DNA of 64,000 nt, from NCBI GenBank assembly GCA_963693085.1, contig OY856409.1, positions 297,452,058 through 297,516,057 of the forward strand, in the 5' to 3' direction. Both the position numbers and the translations under genes were made by a program. Shown here one piece after another: positions 25,240 through 35,160 of this stretch. The first letter of the stretch is position 1; every line of letters starts with the position of its first letter. The notes below the pieces were generated by a model. The model made no database searches. It saw only the letters and a program-made list of their open reading frames with translations, and was not told where the DNA came from. The stretch is from Alisma plantago-aquatica (Eukaryota; Streptophyta; Magnoliopsida; Alismatales; Alismataceae).

Positions 25240-26660
25240 AATGAGTGAGGGGGAGCTTGTGATGTTTGTGGTGGTGGTGGTGGTCTAAGGTGTTGTTGGT
25301 GATGAAATGGCAGTTGGAGGATGTATGGTGGTTTTGGTGGTTGTTGTTGTCTATGTGGTGTTTGATGGATATAAGGTTATTTTGGTGGGTTTTGAGGTGG
25401 AGGATGGAAATGATAATTGAATTGTGGTTGTTTTCCAGAGCAGAATATGTATTAGTGGGACCTTCATATTGTTGGAAATGTTGCACTTGCATAGATGGTG
25501 TACCATAGGAGCATTAGGGGGGATGCCACTTTTTTGTTTGCAATGTTTGGGTTCATCAAGGTTTGGGAAGGAACCCTCCCCTTCTCAAGTAGATCAAGAT
25601 CCAAGGCTAGATGATCTAGCCTTTACCTCAACCTACCAATGGTTTGTCCATGATTGGACATATCTTTCTTAGTTAGCATAAGCTCCTTAATCTTCCAAGC
25701 ACTCATTCTCAAATCTTGAATTGTAACTTTGGCCTAAATTATGCCTTGGTTGCTCTTATACATCGTCACCTTGTTGCTTTCATGAGAATATGGGCAATTT
25801 CTCCATTTTCAGAGTGTAGGATTGGAACATGGGATCATGATTGTTGCTTTTCCCAAAATATTGCATGGTCTCCAACTCTTCCACAAGGGACTCAACATAT
25901 TGAACCAAATGGTTGAAGGAACCTCCCACTTGACTTTTCATCAGATTCATCATGTCGACAATGATTTCATCATTTGTGGTTTTCATCATTTGATGAATAC
26001 AATGATGAGCTACACTTGATTCTTGGTGTCTTGAATTTTCTACAAATGCTCAAATAAGGGCCATGAATCTTTGGGAGGCTTTTCTAGGAGTGTATTACCA
26101 TAAGAGGAATCTACCACCATTTGACCCAATTGAGATATTTTGATGTAGAAATATTAAACAAGTTACCATAAGGCTATTTCATGGTGACGGAAGTCTCTCA
26201 ATAGCTTTTTAATCTCTCCCAACTCTCATAAAATTGCTCACACCCAAATTGGTTGAAGAAGGTGATGCTTGTTATCATTTGAGTGAGTTTTTCTATAGGG
26301 TAAAATTTCCTAAGGAGGTCATTCTTCATAGCCTCTCACGTCAATATTTTAGTGTCTATAGAGTAGTAGTCCTTAGCTTTATCTTTCAAGCAGAATGGAA
26401 ATAGAATGAGGCAGATAGAGTCATTTGTGGCATCCAGAGTGTAGAATGTAGATCAAGTCTCGAAAATCTATCTATGTGCTTATAGGGCTTTTAATCATCT
26501 AACTCATAAAAGTTGAGAAGAAGTCCCACTAGAGTTGGTGAAACACATAAAACTTGCCCCAACATTTTCTCTACTCTTGCAAAATTGGAAATGTGTGGTT
26601 TCCCGATATGAAGTAGTCATTTAGGGGCCTTAGTGTAGGTGAAATTGGTGGGTCATATTG
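25240..26660 (-). pseudogene. Athila-like gag remnant
   Basis: Minus-strand conceptual translation from about 26440 gives LILFPFCLKDKAKDYY, then EAMKNDLLRKFYP, then QFYESWERLKSY. This is the hallmark order of plant Athila/gypsy gag (LFPFSLKDKAK ... F...KFFPP ... ESLYEAWERFK). It is broken by several stops. Downstream, the frame at 25989-25780 (ETMQYFGKSNNHD) and a Gln/His/Pro-rich stretch at 25490-25240 correspond to the variable gag C-terminus. Gag would form the capsid; this copy cannot. The histidine runs in other frames here are by-products of the GGT/CAC repeat. Confidence 0.7.
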
Positions 26661-26935
26661 GTTCTCTTCATGCATGATCACTCATTGCTTTCTCTTCTAC
26701 TTGAATGATGTATCGATTTCTTCGCCTTCTCCTACCTATTTCAAGATCTCCGGAGAAAGAATCAATATACAAGGAGTAGCGTATGAAAATGCAATGTCAC
26801 CTATGAAAGCTATAATCAATAAAGGAGAAGAAAGTTAGGAATCATAAATGAAAAAATGTAACGGTGAATAAAGTATAGAGATGATGAGGGATAGTAGAAA
26901 AGGTAAAAAAGAAACCAATGCCTAAGTCTTGACCG

Positions 26936-26956
26936 GGTTCCCCTACAATGATGCTA
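26936..26956 (-). other. Decayed primer-binding site (tRNA-Asp type)
   Basis: The minus strand reads TAGCATCATTGTAGGGGAAC. It aligns with the Athila-type tRNA-Asp binding site TGGCGCCGTTGCCGGGGA, most differences being G-to-A or C-to-T changes, several of them at CpG. Its position just upstream of the gag remnant, and just inside the right long repeat, supports the call. Confidence 0.6.
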
Positions 26957-29170
26957 GAAAGTTAATTTACTTACACCAGGCTTACATATTTGTAACCCAA
27001 AATAAAGGCACAATCTCATACATGCAATGATCCGTAAGCACACATGATTGGGATGTAGTATAGGGAAAGTGGAAGTACATGGTTGAAAGTGGTTTAAGAT
27101 GCTAGGTTATCTAGGTTGCTTCTTTATGTTTCTACAAAGGAGTCTAGGGTTTTTAGGGTTTAATTAAGGGCTTGAGTTAGATGAAGGTGAACAACCAAGA
27201 AATAAAGAAAAGAATCAAACCTACATTAACCCAACAAATCAATTCTAACAAAAAACAAATAGAGTGGTTGGACTAAGTTAAACCAATCAATAACAAGGGA
27301 GAGCATTTAAGTACACTAGACTTGAAATTATGCTAAGAAAGCAAGCAAAGACTACACTAAGAAATTACTAAGAAAAATGTAGCAAAAATGACTAATCAAG
27401 TACTCATTACTCTATAAAGAACCACTAGAATGAACAAGTGAGTAGACTAAGTAGACAAGATACAACTATAAAGCAAGAGAGAAAATTATGGTTCTGGCAA
27501 GTAAGTGGATAGTGGGCTATTTCGGGGGATATACAACCATCAAACATGCAATATGGTCCTACTTATGCACAGATACCCAACAGGTAAGCTATCAAACAAA
27601 ACAACAAGGATTAATTTAGAGTATGCTTCCTATCTTGTTTGTTGGTCATGGGTGGCATCGTTGTGTGTAGGACAACTAGTCCCTATCACTTGACATCTAC
27701 CTTGATGAAGCTCTATTAACTAAGGGATTGATAGATAAAGATCTATACTATCCAAGTATGGGCTTCTAGGTAGGCTAATCGTATTATAGTTAGGGTCAAG
27801 GAGTGGTGTGGAATGTAGGTGAAGGGTATTTCACCTCCCACTATCTCCATCTAACCACTAGGCAAGCCTTTTTACTAAGTATGTATGGAGAAGCATGTCT
27901 GGTCACTTAGATATCTCACCTAGGGATAGTGGAATGGAGAAATAAAAAGGAAGGGGGAAACTAGCTAAAATTCCTCCAGGGAAATTAGGAATTTATTCCA
28001 TTAAAAAACTTAAATCAGCCCTTTCTCTATCTCTTAGCTGATTCCATCACTCAAACAACCATAGCAAGATGTACAAAAGGATTCAAGAAACAACATAGGA
28101 TTAGACAATTGAATCAGAGTTTGGTGCATAAATATTTCCCAACTTGGTATGTGTACATATTTTTGCCCCCAAACAGTCTAGCAAGGAGACTTAGCTACTC
28201 ATGATCAAAGAACTAACAAAAGGAAGAGAAGAAGAAGGTAGAAACTCCAAGAACGTGGGTGGATAAGTTCCATCACCTCCAACAACTCCAAGCGTTTACT
28301 TCTCCTAATGGATCGAATGGCATGAAAAATGGAAGGGATATGGTCAAACATTAGGAAATTAGGTTATGGAAGGAAATGGAGTAGGTAGGTGTAGGTGGAG
28401 GCTATGGTCGCTAGGAGTATCTAACCTTAGTCTCCCAACTGCTACTAGTATATATATAGTGACCTAAGGGGTCTATAATTAAGTGAGGTGAAGTGGTAAA
28501 ATGATAGTAGGAGGAATCAGGGTAAGGTGGGTGGCACGAGCACAACAGATAAGTTTACGAATGATCGTGATGGTGTGAAATGGGTGTGTTATGGATATGA
28601 AAAGATCAAATAAAATTTGGTGTTTTGTAAGTGAAGTGACATGGCCATGGTGTTTTTAAGGTAGCATGACTGTGGAGGGTTCCACGACAATGATGAAGGA
28701 GGTAAGGAGTGGTCGTGGTTGGTGGAATGGTCATCCAGCTTGGGTTGTTGCCACAACTGTATTGGTTGGAATAGTCATGTTGGGCTCTGGGCACCATGGC
28801 CATAGTGGTCAGAACGATCGTGATGGATTAATTTTCCTATGTCTTGGATCACTTTGTTCAAGCCTATGATTTTCCCTCTAATATCACAGTTGTAGTGATG
28901 TACCACTGCCATTTTGAGGGTTTTGGCATGCATTTTGGTCTTTTAACTTTCCATCTATGATGTTCTTTTCTTGAACATGATTATTGGTCACTTGGGGTAG
29001 GTTAGGGTTGCTTTTGGGATCACTTTGGGCTTCACCATGTCTGGGGAAGTTCTAGGCTCATTTTCTTTCTCCCTTCCATCGACAAGTTCCAAAGTACCTA
29101 AAAAAATGCAAGAGCAACCATAAGTGCATGTCATAATGTGATGGTTACTTGGAAATATCACGAGTTATAC
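26957..29170 (-). mobile_element. Right long repeat (probable 5' LTR) of the Athila-like element
   Basis: This segment lies directly outside the primer-binding site, and from about 27675 to 29165 it matches the left repeat at 20255-21955. It has no coding content. The segment 26957-27675 has no recognised partner, suggesting that the left copy is truncated. The outer end is placed where similarity fades, near the 'aaatatcacgag' stretch. Confidence 0.55.
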
Positions 29171-30015
29171 ATAACTTGTTGGAAATGAGGGGAAAAAACA
29201 CAAGATGGATAATAAAACTAGGACTCTATCAGAGTGCATGGTGGTGCACTCCCTTCATTTTTCTTGTACAAGCAAGACAAATGATAAAATCTTTGGAACC
29301 TTCTCCAAAGAGATTCCAACTTCTTAACAAGCAAGATAACACACAAATATGTCAAATAATATCATGTGATATATAAACTTCAAAATATGATATATAAACT
29401 TCATATATGTATTACTATTTCACTTGTAGTCCATGAATATGTTCACAAGTTGTTCTCTAAAATTTTACATTATATTTAAAAATAATCACATGATATACTT
29501 CATATAATAAAAATCATGTAAAGAACATTTTACCTTCTCTATGTTTGATGTGGTTTTCTCTTCAGTGTCATAAGTTCTTACTATGGAATCTATTATACGT
29601 TTTTATCTTCCTTCAAATATGATGAGCTTATCTAAAAATATAGAACACTAATAAAAAGTAAGTGTATATTGGAAAATCATTTTGTGATAGAATGTTAGTG
29701 AATTTATCAGATAGTAGTTGGTTCTTACCTATAAAAAGCCATCAAGGGCATTTACATGATATGATATAGATCTGTTTATTGAAACTATTAGTTGCAAAGA
29801 TTTATTTATTATTTTTAGTGATGCACAAATGGAGACTAGAAATGCATGGAGCCTCATTGGAAGCAGAGTAATCAGGAACTTTAAGTAGATTCAGGGTAGT
29901 ACTAAATCATGTGCTATGTGACTTTGTGTGAGTAAAACATCATGTACACTTGTCACACATGGTTGGAAATTCTTTTAGGGTAATCTCTTGAGTAAATATT
30001 TGCAAAAAGGGGCGA
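29171..30015. other. No gene seen
   Basis: AT-rich spacer between the Athila-like repeat and the minisatellite. Nothing recognisable was found. Confidence 0.35.
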
Positions 30016-30850
30016 TATGTATTGTGTCACATTGTTCCCTCTATTATTAATTTGATGAGTCTACAAACATGTATATTGTGTCATATTGTTTCCTCTATCA
30101 TTCATTTATTGAGTTTATAGCAATGTATATTGTGTCACATTGTTCTCTCTATAATTAATTTGTTGAGTCCATAGCAATGTGTATTGTGTCACATTGTTCC
30201 CTCTATCATTAATTTGTTGAGTCTGTACCAATGTGTGTTGTGTCGCACTGCTCCCTCTATGATTAATTTGTTGAGTCTACATCAATGTGTACTGTGTCAC
30301 ATTGTTCCCTCTATCATTAATTTGTTGAGCCTATAACAATATGTATTGTGTCACTTTATTCCATATATCATTAATTTGTGTAGTGTATAGCAATGTGTAT
30401 TGTGTCACATTGTTCCCTTTATCATTAATATGTTGAGTCTACAGCAATATGTATGTATTGTGTTACATTGTTCCCTCTATCACTAATTTTGTTGAGTCTA
30501 TAGCAATTTGTATTGTGTCACATTTTTTCCTTTATCATTAATTTGTTGAGTGTATTGCAATGTGTATTGTGTCACATTGTTCCTTTTATCATTAATTTGT
30601 TGAGTCTGTAGCAATGTGTATTGTGTCACGTTGTTCTCTCTAACATTAATTTGTTGAGTCTGTAGCAATGTGTATTGTGTCAAGTTTGTAGCAATGTGTA
30701 TTGTGTCACATCATTCTCTCTATCATTAATTTGCTGTATGTAGCAATGTGTATTGTGCACATCGTGCCCTCTATCATTAATCTGTTGAGTCTATAGCAAT
30801 GTGTATTGTGTCCCATTGTTCCCTCTATCATTAATTTGTTGAGTCTATCT
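30016..30850 (+). repeat. 54-bp tandem repeat (minisatellite), about 16 units
   Basis: The unit is tattgtgtcacattgttccc followed by tctatcattaatttgttgag and tctatagcaatgtg, 54 bases in all. About 16 units are present, including a truncated one of about 26 bp near 30670 and one with a 4-bp internal duplication near 30449. Because 54 is a multiple of three, the minus strand stays open over several units (30683-30498) as an 18-residue repeat containing VTQYTLLQTQQIN. There is no start context, and the outer units contain stops, so I do not call it a gene. It lies about 0.4 kb upstream of the GH5 gene's TATA box. Confidence 0.95.
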
Positions 30851-31010
30851 TGTATCTATATTATGGTTCTTCTTATACCATATGACAACTGGAGTAGTGC
30901 TTTTCATTCTCGTCTTGTCTTATATTTTTGTCCGACGTATCAAAAAGGGACTATGTACGCTCTAGGTTCCAATGACTGTTAGATGGTGACGTGGAGACTC
31001 AATACGTACG

Positions 31011-31228
31011 CACGTGGACCATAACACTGGCGCGGTCATGGCAGCCTGCGTGTTTTGCTTGCGTCGCTCGTATGGTTTGTTCAAACGGCCTGTCTTTGGG
31101 GGTCCGACGTGCAAGTTTGCCGGGCAGGCTGCCAGCTGAGTGGTGCAGATGAAGTAGGGGGCCGACAACCGTGGGGGTCCACCGAAACAAACCCATGGCC
31201 ACTGCTGGAGATCGATCGTCACTATAAA
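31011..31228 (+). promoter_or_regulatory. GH5 gene promoter: G-box and TATA box
   Basis: A G-box (CACGTG, 31011-31016) and several ACGT cores lie upstream of a TATA box (TATAAA, 31223-31228). The TATA box is 76 bp before the chosen start codon, giving a predicted 5' leader of roughly 45-50 nt. The G-box is a known bZIP/bHLH binding site in plants; its use here is inferred. Confidence 0.6.
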
Positions 31229-31303
31229 CTATAAGAGAGGGCAGGCGGCGCAGACGTCACAACAAGTGAGGTCGTCGACGTGCGTCGGGGAGCTACAGAA
31301 AAT

Positions 31304-33065
31304 ATGGGGCGAATCATGAAGTACATATTGCTGTTGCTATCCCTACTAGCAGCGTCGGCGCTCGCTCTGGTCGAGTCGCTGCCGCTGTCGACCAAAGGCC
31401 GATGGATCGTGGACGCCGCGACGGGGCAGCGAGTGAAGCTGCGCTGCGCGAACTGGCCGGGCCACATGCCGGCGGTGATCCCGGAGGGCCTAAACCACAA
31501 GCCCGTGGACGAGATCGCCAAAGTAGTAGCGTCTCTAGGGTTCAACTGCATCCGTCTGACATGGTCCGTCCACATGGTGATGAAGCCCCAGTACAAGAAC
31601 CTGAAGGTCAAGGACTCCCTTCTAACCCTCAACCTCACCAAGACCGTAGAGGACGTGCGCCGGAACAACCCACAGGTCCTTGACAAAACCGTAATCGAGG
31701 CCTTCGACGAGGTGGTCCGCGCGCTGGGTGACGCCGGAGTGATGGTGATCCTAGACAACCACGTGAGCAAGCCCATGTGGTGCTGCAACCAGAACGACGG
31801 CAACGGGTTCTTCGGCGACTTCAACTTCGACATAGAAGAGTGGGTGCAGGCTCTGCAGACGATGGCGCATAGGTTCAGAGGCGCCAAGCCCGTCATCGCC
31901 ATGAGCATGCGGAACGAGCTCAGGGGGAAGAACTCCAGCTGGGATCCATGGTACCAGCACATGGGAAGGGGTGCGATGACGATCCACGCAGCCAACCCGA
32001 ACGTGCTCGTCATCGTCTCCGGGCTCAACTTCGACGGCGACCTCAGCGCGCTGCGGGACCAAAACCGACCGTTCCCTGTCCAGAACGACAAGATCGTGTT
32101 CGAGGCGCATTGGTACGCGTTCAGCGAGGGGAAGTCGGAGGAGTTCGAGAAGAAGAACCCTAACTGGTACTGTCCTGGCGTTACGGGGAGGTTTGACCAC
32201 AGGATTGGATACGTCATGCACCAGCCTGGTGGGAAAGAGGCGCCTCTGTTCATCAGCGAGTTTGGGCTCGACCAGTATGGGAAGGATAACCAGGGCAACG
32301 TGTTCTTGCCTTGCTATTTTGCTTTTGCTGCTGATAGGGACATCGATTGGGCCATTTGGGCTCTGCAGGGAAGCTACTACTGGAGAAGTGGGAATGCTGA
32401 TTTCGAGGAAACGTATGGAGTCCTCAATTGGGCGTGGATGAACCTCAAGGATCCTGATTTCCCTGTTAAATACAGGCTCCTCCTGGACATGATCTTTGGT
32501 ATACACCTATTATTAGTATACATTATGTGATTCCTAGCTAGCAGGCATGCCTTCTATACACATAACTGACCTATCATATATCCGATCTCCTTTTGCAGAC
32601 CCGAGTTCAAAGGCACCGATCTACCAGATCATCTTCCATCCTATGTCAGGAAGGTGCCTCTGGGCGGATGAGAAGTCCGGCAATGTGGAGCTTCGCGACT
32701 GCGCCCAGCGTTCTCACTGGAATTTCGACGGCAGCAAGGGCGCCGCACCCGTCAAGCTGCTCTCCGGCTCCCTCTGTCTCACCGCACAAGGCGTCGGCCA
32801 GCCGGTGAAGGTCACTAGCAACTGCGGCCAGTGGAAGACCGAGTCACAAGGGCTCCAGATGTCCGTCAGTGACGCCAAGGGCCAGGCGCTGTGCCTGGAC
32901 TGGAGCAACAACAGATCCCCCAGTGTCGTCACCAAGCCGTGCATGTGCGTCGGAGGGGAGACGTGTAACCAGGGCAATCCACAGGTCCAGTGGTTCAAGG
33001 CTGTCAACTCCAACATTGCAGCAGATGATGCCGGGGCAAACAAGAACAAGAAAGTCGAGTTTTAA
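31304..33065 (+). CDS. Secreted glycoside hydrolase family 5 (cellulase-like) with C-terminal ricin-B-like domain
   Basis: Two exons, 31304-32498 and 32599-33065, encode 553 residues. ATG 31304 is chosen because it puts a signal peptide (MGRIMKYILLLLSLLAASALA) at the N-terminus; Met 31316 is an alternative. Residues of about 30-400 form the GH5 barrel. They include DNH (His153), the acid/base Glu205 in SMRNE, HWY (His269, Tyr271) and the nucleophile Glu319 in FISEFG. Residues of about 405-540 form a Cys-rich ricin-B-like domain (GRCLWAD, LCLTAQG, ALCLDW). Length and layout match the plant 'cellulase (glycosyl hydrolase family 5)' proteins, which act on cell-wall beta-glycans. The exact substrate cannot be read. 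Exons are GC-rich with mostly G/C third positions, unlike everything around. No stop or frameshift is present, so the gene is probably functional. Confidence 0.9.
32499..32598 (+). other. Intron of the GH5 gene
   Basis: The intron is 100 bp, starts GTATACAC and ends TTTTGCAG after a pyrimidine-rich stretch. It splits a codon after its first base; joining restores Asp399 (IF-D-PSSKAP) and leads directly into the ricin-B-like domain. Without splicing, exon 1 runs into a stop at 32530. Confidence 0.85.
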
Positions 33066-33411
33066 TTAGGGCGGCAAATGGATGGATCCGCGGACATAGC
33101 TATATAGATAGGTAAGATCAGTACGTACGTAAGGTAGACTAGGTAGTCATCAATATCAGAAGCCGAGTGAGTATTGGTAGGTGTGCTATGCGATTAGTTA
33201 CCAGCATGCGATTCCATTGTATGCAATTTTGCTGGAAAGAGGTTTCTTCCATGTCTCAAGAAAAACAAAGCATTAGCTAGAACCATAGAGGGTGCGGTGG
33301 GAGTGACGACAATAACAACTATATTGGAAGAATTTTTTTTGGAAGTGGGGAATTTCACTCCTCTCCAAGAGACGTCGAGGGCTATAATCCCTTCCTATAG
33401 TGTCCGAATGC
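33066..33411 (+). other. 3' flank of the GH5 gene
   Basis: Presumed 3' UTR and downstream DNA, with a GTACGTACGTA run at 33121-33131. No AATAAA was found at a convincing distance, so the polyadenylation site is not placed. Confidence 0.35.
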
Positions 33412-35160
33412 AGTGGTGGATCCAGAAATCTACCATAGGGGGGCTGAATTACTATGAGTAGTGACGATTAGGAAAATAATACTTATTTAGAAAAAAATAA
33501 GAAAAACACACCTAATTAGTGTCTCATTTTCTCCAACATATAAAATACGCTATTTGTAAAAAATCTAACATAAATGAAATGATAAATTCACTATTCAAAA
33601 TAATGAATTTATTTATATGTCTAAGGTCATAACAAACACATTATTTGATATGTCTTTCAGATTAAACAACTAGAAGATCAATAGTATAATGATAATTCAT
33701 GATCACTTGATCAATACAATGTGCATATAATTGGCAATGTGTAAGAAAAATAATAGCTATATTAAAAATGGGAGCAAAATCATCTTTTAAGTGGAGAACA
33801 AGTATTAAAATATAATATGACATCATTTAGTGGATATTGTCATACTGGAAGAATCAAAAAATTGTAGCAGTCAAATCTTATACTATAAATGATATAAGTA
33901 TAATGTACTTGGTATATTATAAGATCTTGACACAATGATCAGTTAAAGGAAACTTCAGAAAAAAAAGAAGGAAAAAATTTAATGTGGTTGTATGAACAAT
34001 GAACAACATATGATGGAGAAGCACATTGAGAAATAAAAAGTGAAGATAATAGAGAGGAAAGAGCGTATTTTTTAATTAAAAGTTGAAGAAGAGAGGAAAT
34101 GAAAGAAAAAATTATATATTTTTTATTAACTTTCATTTTACATAGCATCCTTATTTTTCTCTCTCCATTTGAATAAAATTATATTTACTAGATGGATTTT
34201 GTCACATTTTCTTCTCCTTCTTACCCCACGTTTTATATTTTTTTCTACTTTTTTTACCTTATGCCAATTTAATCATCGTATTTTCTTTTATAGATAGAAA
34301 TATTGTCATTATCTTCTCAAGTTCTTGTTAATTTGTAATAATTGTTACTTGGCTTAAAACTTATAAAATCTAAATGTTATGTAACTAAACAAGTTTGTGA
34401 AATACCATGTAATAATAAATATTATTTAGATTTATTTCTATATAGTAATATAGATCTTTTCTTAATTTGAGAGTGATTGACTAATAAAAGTTTGAAAGAA
34501 AAATATATAAATAGAAGGTGATAGTTGTGCATATATGATTATCATTTTTCCCAAAGGTGTATAATTATAATTGGGTGAACTTACTCAATTTATAGCTAAT
34601 AATATATGTTAAGTAATAAGTCAAGTATATTACATCAAATTTCAGTTAATAGGTCAACATGATGAATGATATATTTTTATAAACTTCATTTTGTATAACT
34701 ATTTATATCTTTTATGGGTACATACCCCTAGTCTTATAAGGAGACGATTTGTGTAACTCTTAACACAATTAATATGAAACTATTAAACAAATTTTAGTAG
34801 GATAAAAATGAAATATATGATTTCTTAAGCTCATAATTGATGGCATGCATATTAGGACGGTAAATTTTATTATTTGTGAGTATATAAGATGCATAATCCA
34901 CAAATATATTAAGTTTAACTATTAAGAAGTTCATATAAAAAAGAATGATAGAATTGACTGAAATCATAAGATTAAAAGTCACATTTTATATGATGTAATA
35001 TTTTTTTTAGAAAATACAAATATGTACATGTTATCATAATAATAATAAAAATATTTTTTGGAGGGGGGGCTTCAGCCCCGGCAGCCCCCTTGGCTACTTC
35101 GAACCCGCACTTGCGCTTCACAAGCAGCAAGCTTGACCAACTGAGCTAGTTGGCAAGTGC
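33412..35160. mobile_element. Very AT-rich non-autonomous element remnant, right end fused to a SINE-like head
   Basis: The left boundary 'cagtggtggatccagaaatc' followed by GGGGGGCTGAAT resembles the ends of common plant non-autonomous elements (from memory, not checked). About 1.6 kb of extremely AT-rich DNA without coding content follows. Near 35061-35085 the inverse motif GGGCTTCAGCCCC appears, giving a 9-bp inverted match GGGGCTGAA. The segment 35098-35160 on the minus strand is a tRNA-like head (A box TAGCTCAGTTGG, B box GGTTCGAA) matching the SINE at 13127. Either a SINE replaced the right end, or the two are independent insertions. Confidence 0.4.
35035..35160 (-). mobile_element. tRNA-derived SINE head, minus strand
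   Basis: The minus strand reads GCACTTGCCAACTAGCTCAG, with an A box, then GCGGGTTCGAA (B box) about 45 bp later, then a short GC-rich body ending in a run of ATT triplets (about 35037-35050). The strong match of its first 60 bases to 13127-13188 indicates a shared SINE family. A tRNA gene is excluded because no acceptor stem pairs in the right position. Confidence 0.55.

Noticed and set aside
25238..25492. His/Asn-rich minus-strand frame and Trp-rich plus-strand frame
   Set aside because: Both come from GGT/GTT-type low-complexity DNA in the gag remnant and have no start or domain support.
30498..30683. Minus-strand frame of 18-residue repeats as a protein-coding gene
   Set aside because: It is a by-product of the 54-bp unit length. 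Neighbouring units contain stops and there is no promoter or leader.
31222..32506. Long open frames antisense to the GH5 gene (up to 358 codons)
   Set aside because: They are shadows of the GC-rich exon 1. The plus strand has signal peptide, catalytic motifs and splice sites.
35098..35160. Candidate tRNA gene on the minus strand
   Set aside because: A and B boxes are present, but no acceptor stem forms. The match to another copy at 13127 shows it is a SINE head.
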